Source: an uncultured Ruthenibacterium sp. (GTDB lineage: Bacteria; Bacillota; Clostridia; Oscillospirales; Ruminococcaceae). Taken from it: a stretch of DNA of 64,000 bases. The DNA is taken from positions 1-64,000 of the forward strand of contig CAJUMH010000011.1 of the NCBI GenBank assembly GCA_910587145.1, given 5' to 3'. Numbering within the stretch: position 1 is the first letter of the stretch; each line of letters starts with the position of its first letter. Under the pieces are notes generated by a model that ran no database searches, was not told the origin of the DNA, and saw only the letters and a list, made by a program, of their open reading frames with translations. Below are positions 7,763 through 15,222 of the stretch, in pieces. A program made the translations under genes and the position numbers.

Positions 7763-9166
7763 TTACAATTCGATCAATTCCACGCCGAGCAGACGGCATA
7801 AAAGCCTTACGCGCGCGGTGTGCTCGCCCAAAATGATGGTTTCGTGGTGCGTGCCGCCGCATTCGAGCCACGCCGTCACACACCTGCGCACGCCCGACGC
7901 CGGGCGAAAGAACAGGTACGGCATATCAATCTTTTTCAGGCCGCACTCGTCCAGCACCTCGCCGGGCGCGTAGACAAGCCGAAAACGCTCTCCCCCCACA
8001 TGAACCAGGCTCATGACCGCCGCGGGGCCGGGCCGCAGCGTGAAGACCGGCGTCGGCGGGTTCGCGAGCCCGCCCTCGTTGAACACACGGTCCATCAGGA
8101 AGGGCTTTCGGTCGGTGCGGGCCATCGCCCAGTTGCCCTCGCCGGCATGGCACAGCAAAATGGCCTCGCGCGCAAAATCCATCATGTACATCTCGCTGAA
8201 ATCGGCCTGTCCGCACAGCCGCGCCATGGCGGCCGTCAGCATTGCCGTGGTGGCGTCGCCTTCGGCGGCGTAGCCGTAGCCCTCGGCCATCAGATCGGAC
8301 GCGGCCAAAAACGGCAGATGGGTAAAGCGCCCGTCCGCACCGAATTCCTCAAAATGCGCGGTATAGCCCGCATAGCCGTTTTCCTGTAAATAGCGGCGCA
8401 GGCCAAGGTACATCCGCACCGATTCCGCGTGGCGCTCGGGCGCAAGCCCTGGGTCGATGTCAAACAGCTCCCGCTCTTCGGCCACGCGCGCGGCAATGGC
8501 GTCGTCGGAAACTTCGGCGCAGAACCGCTGCACCGTCCCGATGGAATCATAGATGAATTCCGGCCCCAATTTGCGGAACACGGCCATGTCGTCCGTGATG
8601 ACATCGCCCATTCCGGCCAGCTTGCCGATGATGCCGATCTTCATCCGGCGCAGCTCCTTCACGGTGCGCGCGGCGGCGGCAAAATCCGAGATAAAAGCGG
8701 CGAGCTCCCCGCTTTTTCGGCTGCCTGCGAAGAACGCGCAGGGAATGCCCGCGCGCATCAGGCAGTTGGCATTATCCTGCGCGCCGTGGATGCCCTGATT
8801 GACCGTCAGCTCCCATTCCTCAAAATCGCCGCCGACGGTCTCATCCGGCTGCACCAGCGCCAGCGCCAGCGGCAAAGCGTTGTGCCGCATCGCGCGCGCA
8901 AGATACTGGCCCTGCGCATAGCTGAGCATCAGGATCAGAATGCCGTCCAGTCCTTCGGCGTTGTACTGCGCCGTCAGAGACTCGATCGTCTCGCGGCCCG
9001 CGGCGATGCGCGGAAACGTAAATTCCGCTGCGCCGGCGAGGGAAGCCAGTACCTCCTGCGCATAGCGGCGCTGGCTTTCCATGATGCCGGGGAAGATCGG
9101 CTCGTAGTCCCCCAGCATCAGTGCCAGCACGCCAAGGCGTGGCTTGCTGCTTGTCTTCATAAACAT
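7763..9166 (-). CDS. L-arabinose/L-fucose isomerase-family protein
   Basis: A 467-residue member of the arabinose/fucose isomerase fold, which converts aldoses to ketoses with Mn2+. The motif LMAEGYGYAAEGDATTAM aligns with the AraA segment carrying a metal-ligand Glu, and CHAGEGNW supplies a His at the place of AraA's metal-binding His. NQGIHGAQDNANCL near residue 130 also fits the family. The start is ambiguous: ATG 9166 has AGGAG 5 bases upstream, while ATG 9160 would overlap the kinase stop as ATGA, the pattern used elsewhere in this operon. The FGGY kinase and ketose-phosphate aldolase just upstream complete an isomerise-phosphorylate-cleave module. The actual sugar is not determined. Confidence 0.85.
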   Translation of the reverse strand: MFMKTSSKPRLGVLALMLGDYEPIFPGIMESQRRYAQEVLASLAGAAEFTFPRIAAGRETIESLTAQYNAEGLDGILILMLSYAQGQYLARAMRHNALPLALALVQPDETVGGDFEEWELTVNQGIHGAQDNANCLMRAGIPCAFFAGSRKSGELAAFISDFAAAARTVKELRRMKIGIIGKLAGMGDVITDDMAVFRKLGPEFIYDSIGTVQRFCAEVSDDAIAARVAEERELFDIDPGLAPERHAESVRMYLGLRRYLQENGYAGYTAHFEEFGADGRFTHLPFLAASDLMAEGYGYAAEGDATTAMLTAAMARLCGQADFSEMYMMDFAREAILLCHAGEGNWAMARTDRKPFLMDRVFNEGGLANPPTPVFTLRPGPAAVMSLVHVGGERFRLVYAPGEVLDECGLKKIDMPYLFFRPASGVRRCVTAWLECGGTHHETIILGEHTARVRLLCRLLGVELIEL

Positions 9167-10818
9167 ACGCTCTCCTGTTCTGTTTTATTTGCCGGCTCCC
9201 GGGCAGCCGGCGCGGGCCGCTGCACGGTGTTTTCGGGCGTTTTGAGCTCTTGCCGTGCCTCTTTGCTCCCTGCGCTTTCGGCCGCATCCGCCTGCGGCGT
9301 GTGATACAGCGGCCGCACGGCCGCATACAGCCGCTTGTACAGCGCGTAGGCTTTGCGGCAGGCCAGCGCGTTTTCAGCGTTGGGAGAATAAACGGCCGAA
9401 CGCTCCATACGGGGGAAGGTATTGCGCTCGATGAGCCCGCAGCCCCAGCCCGCGAGCAATGCGGCGCCCATGGCCGTGGCCTCGCCGCACACCGGCACAT
9501 GGAACGCGCGGCCGCACACGTCCGCCTTGATCTGCTGCCACACGGCGCTGCGCGCGCCGCCGCCCAGGGAATACACCGCATCAGCCGGACATCCCAGAGC
9601 ATCCAGCATCTCCAAAAAATCACGCAGCAAAAACGCGACCGATTCCATCACACTGCGCACAAAATGCGCGCGCGTGGTAGAGAGCCGCGCGCCGAAAAAT
9701 GCGGCGCGGGCGTTTTCGCAGGCGTCCGGGTCTACGCTGCCGGACAAAAACGGCAAAAAAACCAGGCCCTCGCACCCGCAGGGCACGGCTTGCGCCAGTG
9801 TGTCCAGCGCGGCGTAGCCCCTGGCCCCGGCGGGCAGATCGCGGCAGAATTCGTCCCGGAACCAGCGCAGCGCCATGCCCGCCGTGTTGCCGATGGGCAG
9901 GTACAGATATTTGCCCGCCAGCGCGTGGCGGTAAATGGTGACGCGGTGGCCCCGCGCGAACACGGGCGCGTCGGTGCAGGCAGCCATCACGAGCGCGGTG
10001 CCGGTGGTCTCCGTCACCGTGCCGGGAGACACGCCGCCCGCCGCCAGCGCGGCGGCCGTCTGATCCATCGCGCCCGTCACCACGGGGATCCCGGCGGGCA
10101 GGCCCAGTGCCGCCGCCGCGTCCGGCAGCAGCGGCCCGGCCGCTTCGCCGCACTCGAGCGGCTCGGGCAGCTTTTCCGGCGGGACGCCCGCCGCGTCTAA
10201 CGCCGCCGCCCAATACGCGCCGCGGCGCAGGTCAAACCAGCCCGTCGAGGTTTGCAGCGATTTTTCGGTAATAAACCGTCCGGTCATCCAATGGAGAAAA
10301 TAGTCCTCCAGCAGCAGAAATTTGCGGGCGCGCGAAAATAACTCCGGCGCGTTTTTACGCAGCCATAAGAGCTTTGCCAGCGGCAGCGCGCCCGAAATGC
10401 CGGGAAGCCCGGTTGTGCGGTAAAATATCTCCTCCGGCAGGCGGCTGCGCAGCGCTTCGGCCTCGGTGCCGGCGCGTCCGTCCAACCAAACAAGGAAGGG
10501 GCAAAGCGGCGTGCCCGCGCCGTCCACGGGGACAAGCGTTTCCCCCTGTGTGGCGACGCTCACGGCGGCGGGCGTCCAGCCGGGCGCGGCGGCCAGTGCC
10601 TCGGCCATGCCCATTCGCGCGGCGTCAAGGTACAGCCCAGCTTTGGCCTCTACGCGTTCGCCGCAGGCCGTCAGCGCGTATTCCCGCACGCTGCACGCGA
10701 GCAGCCGCAGAGCGGGCGAAAACAGGCAGGCCTTTACCGCCGTTGTGCCGATATCCAGCACGGCGATGCATTTTTGGGGCGCGCCGCCCGCCGCGCCGCC
10801 CGCATTACGCCCGTCCAT
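9157..10818 (-). CDS. FGGY-family carbohydrate kinase (xylulokinase-like)
   Basis: A 553-residue kinase of the hexokinase/actin fold. It has the N-terminal phosphate loop AVLDIGTTAVKACLFS, a substrate segment VWLDGRAG, the central TGAMDQTAAALAAGG and the C-terminal adenosine motif YSLGGGARSAVWQQI. Family members phosphorylate ketoses or polyols. I chose ATG 10818, which overlaps the aldolase end by 14 bases; an upstream ATG in the frame would sit deep in the aldolase gene. After the conserved core there is a tail of about 45 residues rich in Ala, Glu and Pro that standard FGGY kinases lack. Its partners, an isomerase and a class II aldolase, fit a ketose-phosphate route. Confidence 0.88.
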   Translation of the reverse strand: MDGRNAGGAAGGAPQKCIAVLDIGTTAVKACLFSPALRLLACSVREYALTACGERVEAKAGLYLDAARMGMAEALAAAPGWTPAAVSVATQGETLVPVDGAGTPLCPFLVWLDGRAGTEAEALRSRLPEEIFYRTTGLPGISGALPLAKLLWLRKNAPELFSRARKFLLLEDYFLHWMTGRFITEKSLQTSTGWFDLRRGAYWAAALDAAGVPPEKLPEPLECGEAAGPLLPDAAAALGLPAGIPVVTGAMDQTAAALAAGGVSPGTVTETTGTALVMAACTDAPVFARGHRVTIYRHALAGKYLYLPIGNTAGMALRWFRDEFCRDLPAGARGYAALDTLAQAVPCGCEGLVFLPFLSGSVDPDACENARAAFFGARLSTTRAHFVRSVMESVAFLLRDFLEMLDALGCPADAVYSLGGGARSAVWQQIKADVCGRAFHVPVCGEATAMGAALLAGWGCGLIERNTFPRMERSAVYSPNAENALACRKAYALYKRLYAAVRPLYHTPQADAAESAGSKEARQELKTPENTVQRPAPAAREPANKTEQESVCL

Positions 10819-11644
10819 CGCTGCCGAATACGCGCATATGATGCATCGTCGCCTGCTTGACGGCCTCGGTGACAAGCGGCATCAGCTCAAACGCGCCGGT
10901 CGCATCGGAAAAATGGTCGTGCGCCGCGCGCGCCGCCGTGAGGTTGTTGTGTGTGAAAATATTGATCTTGGAAATGCCGCCCGCGACACACGCGCGGAAC
11001 GCATCGTCCGAAAGGCCGCTGCCGCCGTGCAGCACAAGCGGCGTTTGGCAGGCCGCCGCAATGCGCGAAAGGCAGCTGAGGTTTAGCACAGGCTTTTTTG
11101 TGTAAACGCCGTGCGCGGTGCCGATGGCCACGGCCAAGGCGTCGCAGCCGCTTTCCTCGGCAAAGCGCAGCGCCTGCTCCGGCTGGGTATAGACGCCTTG
11201 AGCGATCGCCCCCTCGGCCGAGCCGTTCGAGCCGACGTGCCCGATTTCGGCCTCCAGCGAGCAGCCCGCCGCGTGCGCCCTGACGGCCATTTCGCGCGTG
11301 CGGTGCACGTTTTCCGCAAAGGAAAGCATGCTGCAGTCGTACATCACCGAGGAAAAGCCCAGGCGGATGGCTTCCTCCACAAGCTCCGGGGTGAAGCCGT
11401 GGTCAAAGTGCAGCGCCACGGGCACGCGGGCGCGCTTTGCCATGCCGAGCATCATATCGGCGTATTCCGCAAGGCCCGCGCCCGGCAGCAGGCTCTCCGC
11501 CGGGCCGATGATGACGGGGGAGCGCAGCTCCTCCGCCGCCGCAAGAATGCCCTTTGTCATTTCGAGGGTGACGCAGTTGAACAGCCCGACGGCATAGTGC
11601 TTTTTGCGCGTATCCGCGAGGATGGTTTTCAGATCGACAAGCAT
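10805..11644 (-). CDS. Class II fructose/tagatose-bisphosphate aldolase-family protein
   Basis: A 279-residue zinc-dependent TIM-barrel aldolase. Visible residues are the opening AVGLFNCVTLEMTKGIL, the metal His and catalytic Asp of VPVALHFDHGFTPE (about 80), SLEAEIGHVGS, AIGTAHGVY and the phosphate-binding LHGGSGL and KINIFT segments. Such enzymes cleave ketose (bis)phosphates to dihydroxyacetone phosphate and an aldehyde. Two in-frame ATGs lie near the start; the second (11644) has AAGGAGG at the best distance, 7 bases, so I chose it. It is the second gene of the minus-strand operon and feeds on the product of the adjoining FGGY kinase (inference). Confidence 0.9.
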   Translation of the reverse strand: MLVDLKTILADTRKKHYAVGLFNCVTLEMTKGILAAAEELRSPVIIGPAESLLPGAGLAEYADMMLGMAKRARVPVALHFDHGFTPELVEEAIRLGFSSVMYDCSMLSFAENVHRTREMAVRAHAAGCSLEAEIGHVGSNGSAEGAIAQGVYTQPEQALRFAEESGCDALAVAIGTAHGVYTKKPVLNLSCLSRIAAACQTPLVLHGGSGLSDDAFRACVAGGISKINIFTHNNLTAARAAHDHFSDATGAFELMPLVTEAVKQATMHHMRVFGSDGRA

Positions 11645-11741
11645 GAGCATGCCTCCTTTTGGAATCGGGACCGATCCCGGAACGTTTTATATGGCCGAAG
11701 ATTTTTTGGCCGAAGACCCCTTCGGCAGACAAGGCGACCTT

Positions 11742-12881
11742 TTAATACAGGATCGGCACAAAGTGCCCTTCCGCGTCGGCCTGCTTCGCCGCAAGGCAGC
11801 TTGCGGCGCTGACAAGCCCCGCCGAGAGATCCGACTGCGCCTCGCCGCCGTCGAGCACGCGCAAAAAATCCAGCGCGAGCTGTTCGTCGCCGCCAAAGTG
11901 CATCCCGGCGGGGAAGCGGAACGCGTGTGTGACGGTTTGCGGAGAGCGGTAGCGGTCCTCGCGGATCTCGGCCGTGTAAAAATCGAATTCCGCGCTGCCC
12001 TCGGTGCCGATCAGCCGCGCGCCGCGCCGCCCCGCGCTTTTTTTGACGGTAAAATTCTGGCTGTAGCTGATGAGCATCCCGCTGCCTGTGGTAAAGATGG
12101 CGCTTGCGCCGTCTTCGTTGCCGGTATCGGCGGCAAAGCAGCAGGCGTCGCCCTGCACGTCCTCTTTCAGGATGTTTTTTACCACATAGCTGCTCTCCGG
12201 GCAGGTATGGTATTCCGGGCAATCGGGACAGTGCAGCCCCGCCGGCCGCTCGCCCTTGAAGTGCAGCTTGGCGGTTTTTGCCGCGACGGATAGCGGCCGC
12301 TCGCCCGTGAGAAAATGGATGTAATCGATGTCGTGCGTGGCCTTTTGCAAAAACAGGCCGCCCGTCTCGGAGGCGTCGCGGTACCAGCTGTGATAGTACA
12401 CGCTGCCGTAGGGCACATTATTAACGGCCTGTACCATTGTCAGCCTGCCCAGTACGCCGCTTTCTACAATGCGCCTCATCTCGAGCGTAATGCTCGAGAG
12501 CCGCAGCGGGAACGATACGACAACGCGCTTTTCCTTCCCCTCGGCGGCGGCGCGCAGCGTTTCGTACTGCGCACGGGAGGTACAGACGGGCTTTTCCAAA
12601 AACAGCGGCAGCCCCAGTGCCAGCACGCGGCAGGCAAGCGGCGTGTGCAGCGAGCAGCGCGTGCCGATGAATACGCCGTCCAGCTCCATGCGCAGCAGCT
12701 CGTCTGCGCTGTCTACCCACCGTGTGGAGGCAAAATAGGGATCCTCTTGATAAAGAGGGGCAAGCTGCTCGCGGCGCGGGTCGGCCACGGCGGCCACCGA
12801 GAGCCGCGCCTCCAGCGCGCGGAACGATTTCATCATTGTTTCCGAGCGCAGCCCGTAGCCGATAAATCCGATGCGTTTCAT
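11742..12881 (-). CDS. Gfo/Idh/MocA-family oxidoreductase with Cys cluster
   Basis: A 379-residue dehydrogenase: Rossmann motif RIGFIGYGLRSE at the N-terminus, LFLEKPV near residue 95 and a C-terminal substrate domain. About residue 210 carries the cysteine-rich stretch HCPDCPEYHTCPESS, seen in a subset of Gfo/Idh enzymes and possibly metal-binding. It opens the minus-strand operon, with a strong AGGAAGG ribosome site, and is divergent from the ABC importer. It differs clearly from the paralogue at 4914-6065, so the island has two oxidation steps. The substrate is unknown; sugar or cyclitol derivatives are typical. Confidence 0.9.
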   Translation of the reverse strand: MKRIGFIGYGLRSETMMKSFRALEARLSVAAVADPRREQLAPLYQEDPYFASTRWVDSADELLRMELDGVFIGTRCSLHTPLACRVLALGLPLFLEKPVCTSRAQYETLRAAAEGKEKRVVVSFPLRLSSITLEMRRIVESGVLGRLTMVQAVNNVPYGSVYYHSWYRDASETGGLFLQKATHDIDYIHFLTGERPLSVAAKTAKLHFKGERPAGLHCPDCPEYHTCPESSYVVKNILKEDVQGDACCFAADTGNEDGASAIFTTGSGMLISYSQNFTVKKSAGRRGARLIGTEGSAEFDFYTAEIREDRYRSPQTVTHAFRFPAGMHFGGDEQLALDFLRVLDGGEAQSDLSAGLVSAASCLAAKQADAEGHFVPILY

Positions 12882-12920
12882 GGATCATGCTTCCTTTCTG
12901 CCGGGAAATCTTTCCAGGCT

Positions 12921-12944
12921 GCTAATAAAATTGCGTTTATTAGC
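12921..12944. promoter_or_regulatory. Inverted repeat GCTAATAAA-N6-TTTATTAGC
   Basis: Perfect 9-base arms separated by attgcg, about 40-60 bases upstream of the Gfo/Idh start and between the divergent operons. The half-site CTAATAAA equals the right half of the 13156-13170 palindrome, so it is probably bound by the same regulator. It would control the minus-strand operon (inference). Confidence 0.6.
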
Positions 12945-12970
12945 GAATTTTGAGCGCCTTCTTGTTTATT

Positions 12971-12979
12971 TTTACTAAA
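12971..12979. promoter_or_regulatory. Small palindrome TTTACTAAA, partial operator
   Basis: A nine-base palindrome with the same central C and TTA/TAA flanks as the larger operator-like sites, within the divergent control region. It could be a secondary site for the repressor. It is short enough to occur by chance. Confidence 0.3.
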
Positions 12980-13010
12980 GAAATGCTCAACTCTTTGACG
13001 TTATTTTCTC

Positions 13011-13039
13011 TTGACACTTGGGCAAATTGCTGATATATT
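13011..13039 (+). promoter_or_regulatory. Sigma-A promoter of the importer/glycan operon
   Basis: TTGACA (13011-13016), 17 bases, TATATT (13034-13039). It lies about 155 bases upstream of the first permease gene, leaving a long leader that holds a cre-like motif and a perfect palindrome. Confidence 0.82.
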
Positions 13040-13125
13040 GGAAGTACCGAAGCGCTCTGCATGATTATTGTGCCATAAAATGAGGGGAAAAGTCAATACT
13101 TCCCGGCCAAATTCTCCGGGAAAAG

Positions 13126-13139
13126 AGAAAGCGCTCTTT
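13126..13139. promoter_or_regulatory. cre-like site (possible CcpA control)
   Basis: AGAAAGCGCTCTTT matches 10 of 14 positions of the idealised CcpA operator TGAAAGCGCTTTCA. A shorter echo, GAAGCGCTCT, lies just after the -10 box near 13049. Catabolite repression of a secondary sugar operon would be expected in Firmicutes, but the outer bases do not match. Confidence 0.35.
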
Positions 13140-13155
13140 ATTAAAATAGATTCGA

Positions 13156-13170
13156 TTTATTACTAATAAA
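13156..13170. promoter_or_regulatory. Perfect 15-base palindrome TTTATTACTAATAAA, likely LacI-family operator
   Basis: Symmetric around a central C, 26 bases upstream of the first permease start and about 110 bases downstream of the predicted transcription start. It would act as a roadblock. It is the best copy of the motif also found at 1225-1233 and 1743-1753. Confidence 0.65.
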
Positions 13171-13195
13171 AAAGAAAAGAGCAGGAGGTTATCTT

Positions 13196-14170
13196 ATGCC
13201 GGAGCAGGCAAAGAGGGTACGTGCCGCAAAAACGCCGGGTCGGCCAAACAGATTTGTGGCATATATGCGAAAATACTGGTTCATCTATGCGCTGGCGATA
13301 CCGGGTTTTCTGTTTTTGCTGGTGTTCAGCTACGGGCCAATGTATGGCATTCAGCTGGCGTTCAAGGATTATAAAATGAACCTTGGCGTCTGGGGCAGCC
13401 CGTGGGTGGGTCTTGCGCATTATCGCCGCCTTTTTTCGGATCCGGTCTTCCTTCAGGCGTTCAAAAATACGGTGCTCATCAATGTATACAACCTTATTTT
13501 CGGCTTTACCTTCAATGTGTTCCTTGCGCTGATGATCAACGAGATTCAGTTCCGCCGCCTGAAGAGCGTGGTGCAGACGGCCGTCTACCTGCCGTACTTC
13601 CTGTCATGGGTTATCTTTGCGGGCCTTGTGCAGGTATTCCTTGCGGCCCCAACGCCGGGCGACGTGGGCGGCGCGATAAACCAGATGCTTGCCGCGCTTG
13701 GAATGAAAACGGTCGATTTTTTAAAAAATCCCGCCATGTTCCGCTCTATCGTCGTCATTACGGGCATCATCAAAACAGCGGGCTATTCCACAATCATTTA
13801 CCTGGCGGCCATCTCGGGCGTGAACCCCGCCCTGTATGAAAGCGCCGCCATCGACGGCGCAAACCGTCTGGATATGATGCTGCACATTACGCTGCCGCGC
13901 ATTTTGCCCAGCGTGGCCGTGATGTTCATCCTCTCTGTCTCGCAGATCTTTCTTTCCAACTTCGACCAGATCTATAACCTGTACAATAACTTTGTATTGA
14001 GCACGGGCGATGTGCTGTCCACCTACATTTACCGCATCAGCCTGGGCGGGGGCGGCACGGAGTTCGAGCTGTCCACGGCGGCGAACTTCCTGCTCAATGC
14101 GATGGGCCTCATCGCCGTGGTAGGAACGAGCAAGTTCGTCGAAAAGATGGACGTTATGGGCATCTTTTAA
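13196..14170 (+). CDS. ABC sugar transporter permease, LplB/YtcP type
   Basis: A 324-residue integral membrane protein of the MalF/LplB class with about six transmembrane segments after a short basic N-terminus. The permease loop that contacts the ATPase is visible as YESAAIDGANRLDMMLHITLPRI near residue 215. The subfamily imports complex oligosaccharides in Firmicutes. GGAGG sits 8 bases before the ATG. It is the first gene of a long plus-strand operon and is followed by a partner permease and a large lipoprotein receptor. No ATPase gene is present, so a shared MsmX-like ATPase elsewhere is expected. Confidence 0.93.
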   Translation: MPEQAKRVRAAKTPGRPNRFVAYMRKYWFIYALAIPGFLFLLVFSYGPMYGIQLAFKDYKMNLGVWGSPWVGLAHYRRLFSDPVFLQAFKNTVLINVYNLIFGFTFNVFLALMINEIQFRRLKSVVQTAVYLPYFLSWVIFAGLVQVFLAAPTPGDVGGAINQMLAALGMKTVDFLKNPAMFRSIVVITGIIKTAGYSTIIYLAAISGVNPALYESAAIDGANRLDMMLHITLPRILPSVAVMFILSVSQIFLSNFDQIYNLYNNFVLSTGDVLSTYIYRISLGGGGTEFELSTAANFLLNAMGLIAVVGTSKFVEKMDVMGIF

Positions 14171-14185
14171 GCGGGAGGGAAAAAG

Positions 14186-15106
14186 ATGGGATCCAACAAC
14201 AGGCAGCCGCGGCGCAGTATGCGTCAGGCGCTCGGCTTTAATTTCTACGATGTTTTCGTACTGGTTTTTTGTGTCGGCTTCGCGGTCGTGTGCTTTTATC
14301 CGCTGTGGTATGTGCTGATCGCGTCTGTAACGCCGTATGAAGAATTCGTCAAGGGCGGTTTGATGCTCTGGCCGAGCGGCGGCGTCGATCTGCAATACTA
14401 CAAAACGATCTTCAGCAATTCGTCGCTTGTAAACAGCATGTGGATCTCGGTTTCCAAAACGGTGATCGGCACGGTGCTCAGCCTGCTGGTAACCTCCACC
14501 ATGGCCTATGCCGTTTCAAAATCATATGTCAAGGGCATGAAGCTGCTGAACGTACTGGTTGTGTTCAATCTGTTTTTCTCCGGCGGCCTGATTCCGCAGT
14601 ATCTTTTGTATATGGATCTGGGGCTGATCCGCAACTACTGGGTAATGGTGCTGCCGGGCGCGCTGAACATCACGTATTTTATCATCATGCGCAATTACTT
14701 TTCCTACTCGGTCCCGACAGAGCTGGAAGAGGCCGCGCGCATCGACGGCTGCAACGACATCAGCGTGTTTTTCCGCGTGATCATCCCGCTTTCCAAGCCC
14801 ATGCTTGCGGCGGTCGGCCTGTTCATCGCCGTCATTCAGTGGAACGATTACTATCAGTACATGGTCTTCATTGCCAGCAAGCCGCAGCTGCAGCCTTTTG
14901 CCTGGGTGCTGCGCCGTATTCTGACGGATCAGACCATGATGTCGCAGGTGCGTAACGGCGCGATGTCGCTGGGCGCGCAGCTGCCGCCCCCCATGGCGCT
15001 GCGCATGGCCACCATCATCTGCGCCATGCTGCCCATTATGTGCGTTTATCCGTTCCTGCAAAAGCACTTTGCCAAGGGCATGATGCTTGGCGCGGTGAAG
15101 GAATAA
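14186..15106 (+). CDS. ABC sugar transporter permease, CarB/YtcP type
   Basis: A 306-residue partner permease of the MalG/CarB class, with six predicted membrane spans and the EAA loop LEEAARIDGCNDISVFFRVIIPLS near residue 190. It would form the channel heterodimer with the preceding permease. It starts 15 bases after that gene with GGGAGGG as ribosome site. The C-terminus ends in the usual HFAKGMMLGAVKE, which is characteristic of this subfamily. Two GC-rich hairpins lie between this gene and the receptor gene. Confidence 0.94.
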   Translation: MGSNNRQPRRSMRQALGFNFYDVFVLVFCVGFAVVCFYPLWYVLIASVTPYEEFVKGGLMLWPSGGVDLQYYKTIFSNSSLVNSMWISVSKTVIGTVLSLLVTSTMAYAVSKSYVKGMKLLNVLVVFNLFFSGGLIPQYLLYMDLGLIRNYWVMVLPGALNITYFIIMRNYFSYSVPTELEEAARIDGCNDISVFFRVIIPLSKPMLAAVGLFIAVIQWNDYYQYMVFIASKPQLQPFAWVLRRILTDQTMMSQVRNGAMSLGAQLPPPMALRMATIICAMLPIMCVYPFLQKHFAKGMMLGAVKE

Positions 15107-15138
15107 CGCGTGCCCGGGCTTTCCGTATTCGGTGTTGC

Positions 15139-15189
15139 GCCGCCCGCCCGGGCGGCTGAACATAGAAGACGTCCACAGGGGACGCCTTC
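15139..15189 (+). other. Two hairpins ahead of the receptor gene
   Basis: GCCGCCC-gccc-GGGCGGC (15139-15156) is followed by a 10-bp stem with one mismatch, GAAGACGTCC/GGACGCCTTC (15165-15189). Neither has a T-run. They may be processing or stabilising structures that let the binding-protein message accumulate separately from the permeases. Confidence 0.55.
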
Positions 15190-15222
15190 ACAGAATATCC
15201 ACCATTTTTAAGGAGGAAAAAC

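Noticed and set aside
5843-7801. A 652-codon open frame on the plus strand
   Set aside because: It is opposite to the well-supported Gfo/Idh and aminotransferase genes, lacks a ribosome site and has the Arg/Ala/Gly/His-rich composition typical of antisense frames in GC-rich DNA.
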